Shown here piece by piece: positions 37,638 through 51,900 of a stretch of DNA of 64,000 nt. A program made the position numbers and the translations under genes. Location: contig OX393578.1 of the NCBI GenBank assembly GCA_947652605.1, forward strand, positions 40,925,470 to 40,989,469, read 5' to 3'. The notes under the pieces were generated by a model that had not been told where the DNA came from, did no database searches, and saw nothing but the letters and a program-made list of their open reading frames with translations. This DNA comes from Elmis aenea. Its lineage: Eukaryota; Arthropoda; Insecta; Coleoptera; Elmidae. Positions within the stretch are counted from its first letter, which is position 1; the number at the start of each line of letters is the position of its first letter.

Positions 37638-39962
37638 TATAACGATTTAAAAACAAAATGTAAAACTGATTTTTTTCTCATAATATAATTTGAATTTTTT
37701 GTTTATCTTGCTAATTAAATTATAAATAACTATATACTTTGTACCTCGTTGGTAAATGGTATAAAAGCATAACCTCTTATATTTATTCAACCATATATCT
37801 GACCTTGATGTTAGTAACGATAAACAATAAGTATTTTTTATATTAAAAACCTTATTGTGTTTAGTTACACAATGCGTTTTTCAAACAACCACTTTTTATC
37901 ATTTAAACTGGAGTGTGAAAAATTAATTTAAAAAAGCTACCTATACTTGTCTTAGCTTTTGCAATTTCGAAGTTCAAAGTTTTGCCAGGCTTAGGAGACT
38001 CACTGAATGTATGTTTTAATAAGTACTTACTGCTGGTCTGAGTTAAATGAGCACACTAGCTTTAATAAATGGTGGACATTGATGACAAATAAACTTTTCC
38101 GTGAATAGTGTACTGCTATCAAACACAAATACATATATTATAGGAATTGACAGCCTCCTACGTTTTACATTACTTTACACGTTCAGGCAATTGAACGCGA
38201 TCACTATCCATCATTTTATTGCGTGCGATGTGTTTATTTCATTTTTATGCCAACGTAGATCGATCAACATAGTCTGCTATAGGCTATAGTAGTACACAAA
38301 TGGTCATTAACCCTGCGGCCGTTTCAACCCCCATTATCACGCCACTATATTTATTTATAATGAGAATAAAGCCCCAATTCAAAGGAAATTTACTCGAATT
38401 TTCTCTTTTGTTGACTTTTGTGTTTATCGTAAAAACTTCTGTTTATGCGTGGAGAATTTCATTGTGCTGTTAGGGTAAGATTGTCGATAAACATTGAGCG
38501 TGAACGCGTGATACACACTAAATAGCTCGATTTATTTGGTTTTTAGAGTAATACACGATAATTTCAGTAATAATTCTTTTAGCCTCATGTGAATATCATA
38601 AATTTGTATAACACTTGGATAAATGATTTAAGTTCCTTAAAACATTTCACCGGCTAGCATAGAAAATTAAATTAAAAACTTGTGATAAGTAGGTACTATC
38701 ATTTTCAGGATCTCCAATAAAAAATTTATTCGTTAAAATTCCATCGTTGCTTGCTAATATTGTTGGCACGTGTCCTATACTAAAGAAAAGAATAAATGAA
38801 CGTTACTAACACGAGACCATACTATGACAAATTAAAACCGGATGTATTTCCTGCATACAAAACAAATTTTGACTAACTTGTCAATTATATAAAGGATTTT
38901 TGTTATCTTTCGCATAGCAAGTGGTTTGCGTAATGGCTGAATAATTTTGAGGTTTAAAGACTCTCGAAGTTCTTCGTTATGGTGTGATTAATTATTATTA
39001 ACGAATGCGTACAATTTATTAGTTCGCCGAAATATGACTAATGCCTGCGTAATTGATGGCAATAAATTAAATATGGGTTAACGCATTACGTTTTGAGATT
39101 TCCCATCATATAAGGAAAGAGAATTTCATGGAATTCCAATGTTGCTGTGTCCATTTGCATCATAGTTAAGAAATATCTACAGCAAGTAGAACAAGATTGT
39201 AGAAATTATGTGGTTTTTTGGAACCCAATCCAACATCAATCATTGGTTCATTTTCTAATAAAAATAAAATTTGACTTCTCATTTACACATTTAAACAAAT
39301 AATTAAACCAGTGTAATTTGTTCAAATGCAATTTAAATTTTTAGTAACCATAGTTATTGGTTTAACTGTTGAAAGTAAGTTTTGGCAATTGAGGTAAGTT
39401 TTTGTTTGAAAAACGATATGTTCAAATATTCAAAAAAATGTAATAAAAGGAGGATTTTTTATAAAAAGTTAATATCTATCAATTGTGGTTAAAAAAAATT
39501 ATTTACTTGAATTACACCATAAATGTATACTATATTTAGAAATGTTTATTATTTAACTGTAATGAATTATCAATGTTATTTTGTTGTTAGTTATTGTTTG
39601 TCAGTATATTCCAAGTAAATAATAAAAATACAAGGACGGTAAACAAAATGAGTAATACTGTGAAAAGTCGGTAATTTTTCTTTGCAAATTTAGTTTATCA
39701 TTAATATGCACTATTACTTTAATAGCTTTTTATCTTTTAAAGTAATATTGCAAAACTACTTATCATTAAACGAAACAAAAGCAAAAGTTTTAAATAACAC
39801 GAAGGCTGACCTGTTGTAAATACACTGGAAAAAATTGCCTGTTTGCTGTAGTGTAAAAAAGAAAATGAGTATCGAAATTTTCCAAGTTGTTTATAAAAAC
39901 AGATATGACAAAAGATATCGTTAGAAACAGGATAAAAAAACGCAAACGCAAAAAAATGAAGC
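37638..39962. other. AT-rich non-coding sequence, nothing recognised
   Basis: No exon was recognised. The small open frame at 38101-38289 has no supporting feature. Confidence 0.4.
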
Positions 39963-40210
39963 TAGGGGTAATATTTCAAAAATGAAAAGTGATAAAAAAA
40001 ATCCAACATAATGGTTACATTCTAAATAAAAAAGTACAGATAAAATTGATTTAATGATTAAGACAAAAAAGTTATGAGAGAAAAAAGAAATTCGACATTT
40101 TCATATATTTTGCTATAATATCTGAAGCACGAGCAATTTTGTACGTTTAAAAATGTATCTCTTATAATAAGCGAGATCCCCATGTTGTAAATGTAATCTG
40201 GGATACCCTG
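39963..40210. mobile_element. repeat copy D2, CCCTGTATA end
   Basis: It matches the repeat at 809-1136 in the same orientation (GGGGTAATAT..., AAAAAAGTTATGAGA, AATAAGCGAGATCCCCATG) and ends at CCCTG, followed by TATA. It is a one-ended, probably truncated copy. Confidence 0.6.
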
Positions 40211-43200
40211 TATACAACAGCCCTATTTAAAGAGTAAATGCAAAATTATGTGCCTAAGTTTCAAGAAGTGTATTTAATTTTTAAGTAATTTATGAGGAAC
40301 TGTATTGTTATCACGGTCCATTACACTCGAAATTAATTCCTAGTGACAGAACTGCTTACCGGCTGAAGATATTACTCACTTTCTAACTTAAGTCGTCCAG
40401 TAGAACAAGTAAAGTTTATATAACCTTTATTGATGTTTTTAACGCCAAGCGAAATTCTTCTTTTTTTATTCCAAGTTTGCGATGTAAATATTTATTAATG
40501 ATTTCGCAGCTGATCGGGGACTAAAAAATAACTGTTTGTTGACTTATTTGTCAAAGTTATTTCTGCTTCATCGACAGCGTCGATCTTGAGTTTGGGGTCA
40601 TGCCTTACGAATTATATCCTTAAAACCTTTTAATTTATTAATCCGTGTCAAGAATTTGTTTTTCGCTTACATTTATATAATTTAACTGAGTTTATTTTTG
40701 CATAAAAGTTGTACATGTAAGTACATAAACACAGGCGAACGTGTGATATCGCAATATACGAGTATTAACTTTTTTATCATATAATTAACACGAAACAAGT
40801 TGGAATTTCATGTTTTTGAATAATTAACTTGTTGAAGTGTAGAATTATTATGAAGTGTAAATGAACAAACAAAAAGTACCGTTCTTTGGAAATGTGTATA
40901 TTTTCTCCATCGTTCTTAACATATCTCACACGTGATTACATGCTCTTTTATACTTTTGAATAAAACTGTGAATAATATTGCTGTAGTTGTAGGTTTATCA
41001 TAATAACTATTAAAAACATTTTGCTATCCAAAATTTAATTTAGTTTTTTCGGTATATTTTACCACTTTAAATATACCTACCTTCAGCTCACTAAAACTGT
41101 TTTATGTTGTTTCTTCTTTAATTTATTCTTCTTGTTTTAACAAAAATTTTGGTCGCAAAAAGTACTCAATTGTATATTTATTTAGTAAAAATAATGAGAA
41201 ACGCACTCAGATGGATCAGAAATAATCAGCGTTACTGTTTAATTAAATTTTGTATTAATTCTATTGCTTTGGAGTGAATATTTTTATTGTAAATTAATGT
41301 TAGTTAAAATTGTGCCACGGAATATGATTGCACTCTTTTAGTATTTAGATATTTAAAATTTTACAAAGATTACATTTTCGTTGATATAAAATATACAGGG
41401 TGATCCAAATTCTACGTATTCAACATAATTCAATATATTGACCTCCTTGTATCTAAGCCTTTGAGGCAACGTTGCATAATTTAAATCTGAAAAGAAAATA
41501 TTCATCTTTATTGATAAATTATTGAGTAAAATCTAGAAATTTTAGGTGGGTGTTGTTTTTTGAAAATTGAAAAACCTGTAACATTTCCTGTCGACAGTTT
41601 TTTATTATATAAATGCTCATTTAATAAGATTTTGTATGAGAATTTTTGTTTATGGACAGACCATCATCAATTTTATTATTTCTTATAAATGCAATTTTGT
41701 ATTTTTGGCCAAGATTTGCATAAAATTAGTTCACTTGCTTTAAAACTATTCGCGACAGTGGTAAATAGGCAGTTTTAATTTTTGTTGTATTTTATTTTTC
41801 ATAAATATGGAATTTACATACAACAATTCAAAACGACACCCATTTATAAAAGCAAAGTTAATGATGGTCTAAAATATACGAAACGTCTGATACAAAATCT
41901 ATTGGGATGAAAAGATAGAAAAATACTCCATCAAAATAAGGGTTTTTAATTTTTTTTTATCTATGAATCTAAAGAAAATAAAGCTCAACCAAGAAATATT
42001 TTTTAAATTCCTAATAGAGCCATCTTTGATAGTCATTTCTGATTTGAATTCGGTAACAAATTACGCACTCCAATTAACTGACTTGATAGTTCCTGACATT
42101 AAAAAGTAAAGACTACTCTTTTTCATTCAAATATCCATTGTTTTATCTACAAAACTTAGAAATGATTACATTTTACAACCAAATAACTGTTTATAGCGGC
42201 GGTGTCGCTCAATAACTTTACAAGGTTGATAAGACGTATTAATGAACGTGTATTTGTAAGACTTGTGACGACTTCAATTTATGTTATCTCTTTAATTTCT
42301 CATACATGTATACTTTTAAGGGTTAAAATGTATAAAGTAATTTAGGTAATTAATAATTAGTTAAACTACTACTACTAAAACATTGGGTAACTTTTCTCTT
42401 GTAGGGTAACACTGTTTCACCAATGATAATAACAATAACGTTGCCTAATTTATTATTTAAAATACACACCAATCTTTATAACAGTAACACAAACTATAGG
42501 TACCATTGCCAGTCCGTAAAGATGCAATACAAATGTGTATTACCAAAAAATAAAAGCATTAATAGTTACATAAAACATACTACATACTAGACAGATGATT
42601 AACAAGCCAATTAAGAGATCGATGCACTGGTGACAAATTAATGATATTCGCAAGGCTAAAGTGAAGCCTAGATTTTTGAGGCACTGGTAATAAAAATAAA
42701 GGATAATTAAAGTAAATTCTAAGCAGGACGGGGCAAGTACAGACATACGTTTTTCCAATCTTGCGACAAAATCTGGGCTTAATAAAATACATCTTAATAA
42801 AAGTCTTCAATGTAGTCGCTCTCTAATATTTCTTCGCATAGTAAGCGTCTCTATAAGTTACGTATATAGAAACGGAAAGGAAAATTGAATTGTATCAGAT
42901 CAGAGATGAATTATATTTTATCAGTATGTCGTTGCTTACTTCATGCGTAATTAAAAATGCAATTTGTTTAATTACTCCATCTACTGCAGTTGTTAGAGGT
43001 TATTGCAATTTGCAACAATTGGACTTTATTATATCTTAAACAGCTTGGTATCTTTTACCAAAGTTATTATTTATTTGTACCCAATGTATCTTTATTTTGA
43101 GTATGCCGTCCCTTTATGATTACTTACATAATGATTTGTTTTGTTAAATTGTTTGAAGTAAAGGTAATTAATGGCCTAATACTTTATTCTCGCGGATTCT

Positions 43201-43679
43201 CTTCTCTCGATGATGTAAATATTGGGAGCGCAAATAAAATTAAAATGTTTTTATCATTATTTTAAGGTAAAATTCAATACCTTTTGTTGTTAGTATTTGT
43301 TGCTATCGTGATTGTGTCAGTTTCCGTGCGTTAACGGTCACTTAGGCTTTTGTTAAATATCAAAACCCACCCACTTTATAGGTAAAACCACACGTAAACG
43401 ATAACCCAAACAGTTAATGAATACATAATTGATGTTATTGTAGGTTGGAAGGTAATCAAATATGTTTTTACTAAGAATTCGATAATTTCCAACATACATA
43501 AAGGTTACTTAACAATTTAAAGAGTAATACGTTATACCTTGGCTACCTTCCGATTTTTTTTTTTATGTCTACACTGCATATTTTAAAATACGTTATTTGT
43601 AAATAATATTAGCATGACAATATTCAGCTAACCATTAATAGAAAAAAAGAAAACAACGTATGTAACATATGTATAGGTA
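40211..43679. other. non-coding sequence with a lone TE end and a dispersed repeat
   Basis: A TATACAGGGTGATCC end occurs at about 41392 with no partner. At about 41865-41935 a segment (GATGGTCTAAAATATACGAA, ACAAAATCTA) resembles 57305-57375 in the FRRS1-like intron. No exon was seen; the minus-strand frames at 42540-42810 look like chance. Confidence 0.4.
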
Positions 43680-45122
43680 CAGGTGTCCCAGTTATCGTGA
43701 ACAGCATAAGAATCTCGTAAACGATAAGAGATACAGAGTTGGTTAAATGGGTCAAAACGATCTATAATTTAAGAGGAACTATTCTATGAAAAAAATTTAC
43801 AGATTTTGCGCTATTCATAAAAAACAAAAATATTACGTTTTCGATTTTAGCTAATAACTTGTTTATTTGAAATCATACTAAAAACATTTTTCAACATTAT
43901 CAGAACTATTTTTTGTGCAATTTTAAAGTTTGTTAGTAAATTTCATCTATCTTTAGTTTTTTTTTGTTACTTTAACATCAACTTTCTTATTCTAAATACG
44001 GGTGGTAGTTGGCTGTGATACCATTAAAGTGTTTTTTTTTTTCATTAATGTATGGGTTGTTAGGTTTATCTTTAAAAATAAGTAAGTTATTACAATGTTA
44101 TTGTATTCATTAAGTTTAATCAAAATGCCCTTTGAAAATAAAACAAACATTACATAAAAATTTTACATTTCATAATAATTTTTGATTTTTCACTTACTAA
44201 TACTATTAAATAACATGTGTTCAAAGTGTAGCCCCCTCTCTAGGGGCAATACAAATTTGAGATCTGCACTTTGTATATAAAAATGGTTTTCTTAGATAAC
44301 TTTTTGTTTGATGAAATGTTCTTAAAATAGCCAATCTTAAAAGGACAGTTGAATACTATTGACGAATTAAGATTGGCTATTTTAAAGACAGTACATCAAA
44401 TAAAATAAAATATTCGTAGTAAAACATTATTAAACACAAAGCGCAAATCTCAAATTTGTATTAAATTTGAGTACCTAATAGGTAAAAATTAATAAATTAT
44501 TATAAAATGTAAAAAATATTTTAACTGTTTAAGTTTTAATTGTTTATGTGTTAAATTAAGTACAGTTAGCCTACATTTAATAGTAATAATAAGTAAAATA
44601 TCATAAATTATGATATTACAAAATTCAAAAAATACCTCAAGTCTAAGGATCTTTTTTGTGTGTGTTTAATTAAGTACTGCTAGCCTATTTTTGTAACTTT
44701 TTTTTATGGCCGCCTTGATTAATAATTAACACAATAATATTGTAATAACTAACTTATTTTTAAAGAACAACCTAACAACCCATACATCAATGAAACGAGA
44801 TTTTTTTTTTAATGGTTACACAGCCAACTATACCCTGTATTTAAAGTAAGAAAGTTGTTGTTAAAAAAAGGAAGACAAATGAAGATAGGTCGAAAATTAT
44901 TTTGAGTATGATTTCAAATAAGCAAGTTGTAAACAAAAATTGAAACCGTCAATTTTTTTGTTTTTTATTAGTAGCACCAAAATTATAAAGTTTTTAAATA
45001 ATATAGGTACTATTTTATAGAATAGTTGCTTTTAAATCATAGATCATTTTGACCCATTTAACCAATTTTGTATCTCTTACCGTTTACGAGATCTCCATGC
45101 TGTTCACGATAACCGGGACACA
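43680..45122. mobile_element. large fold-back element, CTCGTAAACG family
   Basis: The left end ACAGGTGTCCCAGTTATCGT and right end ACGATAACCGGGACACAG are inverted. The arms exceed 400 bp and contain CTCGTAAACGATAAGAGATA and ATGGGTTGTTAGGTT. The centre is itself palindromic (AGCCAATCTTAA...TTAAGATTGGCT, about 44330-44385). The internal module resembles that of the 16115-17667 element. Confidence 0.88.
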
Positions 45123-46110
45123 GTTTATTGTGATATCAGGGTAGTATTAATATTTTTTTTAAAGTAAACTTTTTCAATTTATGGTTTTAATTGCGTCTTT
45201 TAGTATTTGCCTAGAATTTTCAGCGAATGAACGAAATCTTATTAACCCATTGCGTCACCGCGTTTTATTATTGTTTACAAATCGGTATTTTTATGCGACT
45301 GTTATAGTGGGCTATGACATAGTTACAAGGTGTTCGTGGTCATCTGTCTGTCTTTTAAAATGGTAATAAATTTTACCTACGCGCTTTTAAATTCGTAATT
45401 TGTTTTGTAAAAATTAGCTTGTTACAAAGTAGACAACACAATTGATAACGATGATCGTATTTTTTTTTTTTTTAAGGTTTATTTATAATAGAGAATTATG
45501 AAGCAAAGATTGCTTATTCATTATTCGAAAACGTCTGTAAATTGACGTCTTGCACATGCCTTTTGTTTAAAGGTCAAGCTAATTAAAGATCGATATGCGT
45601 ATACAGGGTGCGATCATCTAACGCGTTACTTGAGTACTTGTTATTATAATTTGAGTGAATTAAATTAGCATCGTTAAGCGGAATTTGCAAACGAAATTGA
45701 TGGCGCTTTAAAAATTAACCAGTTTTGCTAACTCTATAAAAAAACTGGTAGTATGATTAAATTTAAAACATTTGTGACAAAAACTGCTAGTGCTTTAAAA
45801 ATTAATGCTACTTTGTGTATATGTTTTTCAGCTTTCCATATATTTAAAACAATAGTGTTGTAGCTTGCTTGATAAGTACTGCCTTCAAACGCATAGCAAT
45901 TTGGTAAATAGTACGTAATTTCCTGTTCATAAAATAAGTCAACGTATTAAATGCTTTTTGCATGTAACTACTAAGATTGTCATGAATTTTTTTGATTAAT
46001 GCATACCTACATGTTCATTTAGTCTTCTGTGATTTATTTTAAAGATTTAAGTAGTTATCCGTGTCTGTCAAAACTCAAAAGTTACCAACACCACATTTAA
46101 GACCAATATA
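45123..46110. other. AT-rich non-coding sequence
   Basis: There is a lone end GTATACAGGGTGCGATC at about 45600. No exon was recognised. Confidence 0.4.
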
Positions 46111-46465
46111 CAGCGTCATTCAAAAAGTCTGCAACAAATTAAAAAACATTGATTTCTCAGAAAATTTTATTCCTAATAAAAGTTGTTGCATGGTCTAAAA
46201 CTAATGTTAAGATGAAAAAAGTTCAATAAAAAGTCATAGGACACTTAGATTTTTGAAATATTTGCAAGAGTAAAGTGCCCTCATTTTAAGAGATAAAAAA
46301 AAATTATGACAAAGTGTTATTTAGAATCTAAAAATAAGGCTAAATTTATATTTTGACGGTCAAATTAAAATTTTTATTTTTAAGAAATTTTAACATTCAA
46401 AAAGTCTCTAAATAATCGATAATAGAAAATTTTTCCATTTGTTGCAGACTTTTTGAATGACGCTG
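46111..46465. mobile_element. 355-bp mariner-type MITE (CAGCGTCATTC ends)
   Basis: The ends CAGCGTCATTCAAAAAGTCT and its exact complement (ending GACGCTG) are flanked by TA at 46109-46110 and 46466-46467. Relatives with CCCTG or CGATG ends lie at about 47672 and 48085. Confidence 0.9.
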
Positions 46466-46467
46466 TA

Positions 46468-47373
46468 TACCGGGTGATTCAGTTTGACTTTCGCACCTCT
46501 ATAACTTTTTAATTATTGAAAATAACCCCAACAAACTTTATATTTTTGGAAACGGCGACCAATTCTCTATTAAATGATGCGCATTTGTTATCTCTACGAT
46601 GACGTATGTCAAATCCGCGATAGGCAATTAAATTACATAGTATACATTTTTTGGTTGATTCGGATAGAGAATTTAATTCTGAATCCGACCATGTATTAAA
46701 AAAGTATGCATACAAAAGAAAATTTTCGAGAAAAATCAGTTCAAAGTTTATTCAAATTATAGCAAACAGTCTATTTAGCATTACAAAAAACGATCAAATC
46801 TTAAAAATTTTACTATAACTATCAATGCAAATGTATTAAAAGTTAATTTTTAATAAAAATAAAAACAAATAATAAACGTTGACATAAAAAATTAGACTCT
46901 AAAAAAAAGCAGTTACACATAGAGGACAACTTTACTGTGTTTGGAAGTCTAATTTTTTTTATGTCAACGTTTATTATTTGTTTTATTTTTATTAAAAATT
47001 AATTTTTATTACATTTCCATTGATAGTTATGGCATAATTTTTAAGATTTGATCGTTTTTTGTTATGTTAAATAGACTGTTTGCTATAATTTGAATAAACT
47101 TTGAACTGATTTTTCTCGAAAATTTTCTTATGTATGCATACTTTTTTAATACATTGTCGGATTCAGAATTAAATTCTCTATCCGAATCAAAAAATGTATA
47201 CTATGTAGTTAAAAAAAAACAGTTGCCTATCGCGGATTTGACATACGTCATCGTAGAGATAACAAATGCACATTATTTAATAGAGAATTTGTCGCCGTTT
47301 CCAAAAATATAAGGTTTGTTGGGTCTTTTTTCAATAATTAAAAAGTTATAGGGGTGCGACAGTCAAACTGAAT
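46468..47373. mobile_element. fold-back element, second TACCGGGTGATT copy
   Basis: It starts immediately after the previous MITE, CCGGGTGATTCAGTTTGACT, and its inverted arm ends at AGTCAAACTGAAT without the last CACCCGGTA. The right end is replaced by a small (TGAATG) expansion. The arms match those at 23579-24503. Confidence 0.85.
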
Positions 47374-48086
47374 GTGAATGTGAATGTGATTGCATTTAAA
47401 AAACAGCTTGAATCTCATCACAGTAACCTTTCAACTTAAAAAATATAATTATTGTCTTTATCACGTGTTGGACCTATTTTTTTCTGTCTATTTTTTTTGC
47501 AGTTTTTTGTAAACAGTGGCAATACCGGTTAATTTTTTTAAAGGCTGTTCCAATTTATACGACATAGTTAACCATACCTAAACCGCGTTGATTATTGTCA
47601 CCATGTATATTATTGCAAACAAACAATCCATTTTATGTCTTATGTCCATACAACCTTTTGAATGACGATGTATAATAATGGTTTGTTTTATCCTCAAGCA
47701 AAAACATTGTGACAAATGTGTCTTGCAAATGAATGTTAAAAAGTACATAAATAATTTAAATACCATTTGAGATTTGTTTTACAACATTTATTTTTTTGTT
47801 TTATTAATTGGCTACAAAAAATTCCGATCAATTGTTAATAAATTTTCTCTAAAAATGATTAATTAATCGCGCCACTTTTTTTTAACGTGTTTGTAACTCT
47901 TAAAATAATGGCTCTTTACTCTTGCGAATAATTCTGAAATCGTTAAAATCCAGTGTCATATAATTTTGATTAAACGTTTTTTGAATCTAAAAATTAGTTT
48001 TAGACCATGCACCAACTTTTACTAAATTCTGAGAAATCAGTAATTAATAACTTCTCTATTTCTGCAGACTTTTTGAATGACCCTGT
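47374..48086. mobile_element. decayed relative of the CAGCGTCATTC MITE family
   Basis: The segment ends at GCAGACTTTTTGAATGACCC TGTA (48066-48087), and about 47800-48085, read inverted, aligns with 46111-46280 (TGGTGCATGGTCTAAAACTA, GCAAGAGTAAAG). Another end of the same type lies at about 47655-47672. The left boundary is unclear. Confidence 0.55.
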
Positions 48087-48956
48087 ATCCATACCAATTT
48101 TATGTTTTTTGTTATAAATTGTGCTTTTTATTCTTAGTGCGATTTTAATCTGATTTAAAAAATAACGTTTTTTATATGCAAAATTAGTTTGGTTTGTGCG
48201 GAATTTAAAAATAAGTGTAAATTAATTAATCGAATTTAGTTTCTATCTGTTGGATTAGTCCAAACTTATGCTAAGGGTCAACATCTCTTATATTAATTTT
48301 TTCAAACATTAAAATAGTTTTGTTTAAAAGTTCCTTCTCAGTTCCAATTTTAGTAAATTCTTTATCATAATCAATTTTACAATTTGTCATTCAAATACTT
48401 TCTTCAGTAAAAATATATACCTACCTACCAACGCAAATTTTTAAGTAAAATCCTTGATCGATAATTTGTTTACTATGTTTTGTTGAAATTATACCGTTAT
48501 TTGTTAAAAATATGCGAAATATTTATACCCAATACTTTAATTAATATGAATAATATCTTAAATAAAATGGTAGTTTTGCCAATTTTAAGTTAACGTAGGC
48601 ATTTACAAATAAAACTTTAGTGAAGCATAAATAACAGGAAGGCGTGTCCATTCGGAAATGGCAATTTTTTCCTATGGTCCTTAGCCGCATTCGCATCTAG
48701 CAGCCTTGACGTGATGTGATTCGAGCATGACTCAGTTCCACTAACCAAGGGAATTCCGCGGCCTCAACACATTCTCACAACTAGTGAACTAGTGGAGTTT
48801 AAAATGCAGTCTCATTGCGTGGTTTTGTTGTCTATAGTCGGGGTGGGGGGTGAAACACGTAACTAATGAAATATGTAAACAAACCACTGAATAGTAGCAC
48901 GACAGACGCGTATGAGGAAGTTGTTAATTAAGTGTTTGCTTTTTGTCGTATTGCAG
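48087..48956. other. non-coding sequence upstream of the first FRRS1-like coding exon
   Basis: A GC-richer patch at about 48650-48850 (GCATTCGCATCTAGCAGCC, CCGCGGCCTCAACAC) could be regulatory or a leader exon. A pyrimidine-rich tract runs into the acceptor at 48956. Confidence 0.4.
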
Positions 48957-51900
48957 AAAATGATCCTGGCAGTGTTCCTCCTGTTCTTGGGCACCATATA
49001 CGCGCTGCCTCAAGGTGCTCCCACTAAAGCTTGCCAGTCGATGCTGCCAAACCATGGAGGCATTGGTAGACAACAAGAACCTTCACCCTTTGGAGTTTTC
49101 GCTCAAAACAACGGTGGTGGTTACGTAGTCTCAATAAAATCAACAATAGGTTTGCCGTTCCAAGGATACATGCTGCAAGCCAGAACACTTAATGGATTAC
49201 CACTGGGCAATTTTGATTCGTTGCCATCAGGCACACATACAATTGATTGCGACCAAGTTGGTGACACAGTGACCCATAATCAGCCAGTGCAAAATAGTGA
49301 ATTGAACTTACAGTGGTACCCTCCTAGTGGATACGAAGGTCCTGTAGTATTCAAGTAAGTCGACTAATAGTATGATAAATTAGTTTTACTCGTTTTTATT
49401 TGAAACCAAAATAATCAAATGTTGACTTGAGAATAAGCGTTCTGTGCATATTTTTTTTGGGCAAAAGTTTTAGGCACTTGAATACTTTGGAGTAAAGAAA
49501 ACGATTTTTACAGCTGGTTTAGACCTCTTTCAAGATAAACTGAACTGTGACGCAGAAACCAAAACTCGTCCAAAGTGTTTATTTCTGCGCCGACTAGAAA
49601 CATCCGTCTAAATTTCAACCACCATGCCCTCTTTTTACGCATTTCACGGTTCACCTTATCGTGTAAGACCACTAAGATAATCTGCCGTATATTAAGCATT
49701 ATTGGTTTAAACAAGGTTTGCCAGACTGTACAATTTTTTCACCACACGAAAGAAAAGTGTGCAAAAATCAAAAATGGCTTGATTTTTTCCGTAATATAGA
49801 AATAAATAAATGTAAATTGTAGATTAGTCAATAGGTATTTTAAACCTCAACCTGACCTCTTTTAAATGTCATCGTTTCTAATTATCCTTCATTTTCTTAC
49901 TTTATTGTTTCGGGATTATCTGTTGTAACAACCATTTACCGTAAAGAAGCATAATATTTTTTATTCGAGGTGCTTGTATTTTAAATCGTACTATTTACAA
50001 CACATTTTTTAACTACTTTTTACGACAACCATTACGTTTCCTAATACTAAATATGAAATTTTTCTATTTATGCCTTAAAAACCACACCAGCACCTCAATT
50101 CGTTATAGCGACTCCTGCTAGTCAAGTGCTTACTTTTTATATCTATATTCTATAACAAGCTGTCGAAATTAATATCTTAACGATATACAGGGCGTTTCAG
50201 ACCACCCGTACTAGCACGTTCATTCGAAAATGCGACGTCTGACAAAGATGAAAAAAAATGTATGGCAAAAGTGCATATGTAGAACTTGACTGACGCTATA
50301 GCGGTTTTCGTGATTAAACCGGAAGTGACCAAATCCGGAAGTAACATAAAAACTTAAATAGAACCATCAGGTTTTTATTACATAATTAGAAAGATATTTG
50401 AAAAATAAACACTTTTTACTTAAAACATTTTTCGATTATCAGTATAGTTTGTAATCCTTTGGACCTAAATCATAAAACCTTATTTGCATGTAACGGAGTT
50501 CTGGACACCCCTGTTTTTCTTTAGGTCTGTATATAATTAAATGAAATTTTAGACATGATATGTGTAAAAACTCGTATATTTAAACATATGTACGCCATTG
50601 TTTCACTTCCGGTTTCGCCGGAAATGACCCTAAATTTGTTATTTCAAATGGAACACCCTGTACATATTTACATTTTTGGAAAGAGGAAGCGATTTTGGAT
50701 ACAACTGCACTATTTTGGTTAATTTTTATAACATCAAATAATTTTTGGAAGAAAATAGTTTTTTTAAATGAGTGAGTCATTTTTTTTTAACGAAATGGTA
50801 ATGGTACATTAACGAAAATAGTGCAGTTGTATTCCAAATTGCCTTCTCTTTCCAAAAATCTAAAAGTGGGCAGGGTGTTGAAATAACAAACTTAGGGTCA
50901 TTTCCGGCGACACCGGAAGTGAAACAATGGTGTACATGTGTTCAAATAATCTTTTTTTTTACACAGATCATATGTCTAAAATTTGATTTAATTAAATACA
51001 AAACTAAAGAAAAAAGAGGGTGTCCAGAACTCAGTTACATGCAAATAGGGTTTAAAATTTTGCAATGATTTAGGTCCAATGGATTACAAACTGTAGTACT
51101 AATAATAAAAAAAAAATTTAAGTAAAAAATTTATTTATTTATTTCTTTCTTTCTAACAGGGGCTAGCCCCTACTTACAAGAAAGTACATAATATTACAAG
51201 TAAGTACAATAAATTCCAACACACGGTCTTCTTACGCCCAATACAAAACTGTGACATTTTTACTACAAAAAAAGGTTATCATTAGCATGCAAAGTGGATA
51301 CCAACCTGTTCTTAAGTTTTACTAATGAACGGTTACAAAAAATATCAATAAAACCTGAAAAAATATTCGCTATTTGACAAATTCTATGCAGCGGTGATAG
51401 TTGCAGCATATTTGTACGGGATTTTCTTAAGTAAAAAACATCAACTGAACGACTGCTTAGACGAGGAACCAAAAACGAAATTTTGTTTAGAAAGTCTAAC
51501 GGAACGTATATTTTGTGATTAATAATTTTAAAGATAAATATGTAGTCGTTTATGCACCTTCGTCTTTCGAGGGACAAGACTTCACTTAATAATGCCTTAT
51601 ACGACTCTAAAAAGGGATAAATACCAGTTTTTTTGAACTTTAAATAACGTATGAATCTTTTTTGTACTGCCTCTAACTGACTTTTGTATATTTCATACTT
51701 AGGGTTCCATACAACCGATGCATACTCCATTTTAGTTCGAACTAAATAGTTATATAAAATATAAAAAGATTTTACTCTTTTGAAAGCAATAGTATTTCGT
51801 AATATAAACCCAAGTGACTTATATGCTGACTGTGTAATTGCATGAACGTGCTTAGCAAAGTTAAACTTTCGATCAAATGTTACACCTAAATCTTTAATTC

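Noticed and set aside
48912..48959. Upstream in-frame ATG extending the FRRS1-like protein N-terminally
   Set aside because: A strong acceptor (TTTTTGTCGTATTGCAG) lies between it and the Met at 48960, and the signal peptide begins cleanly at the later Met.
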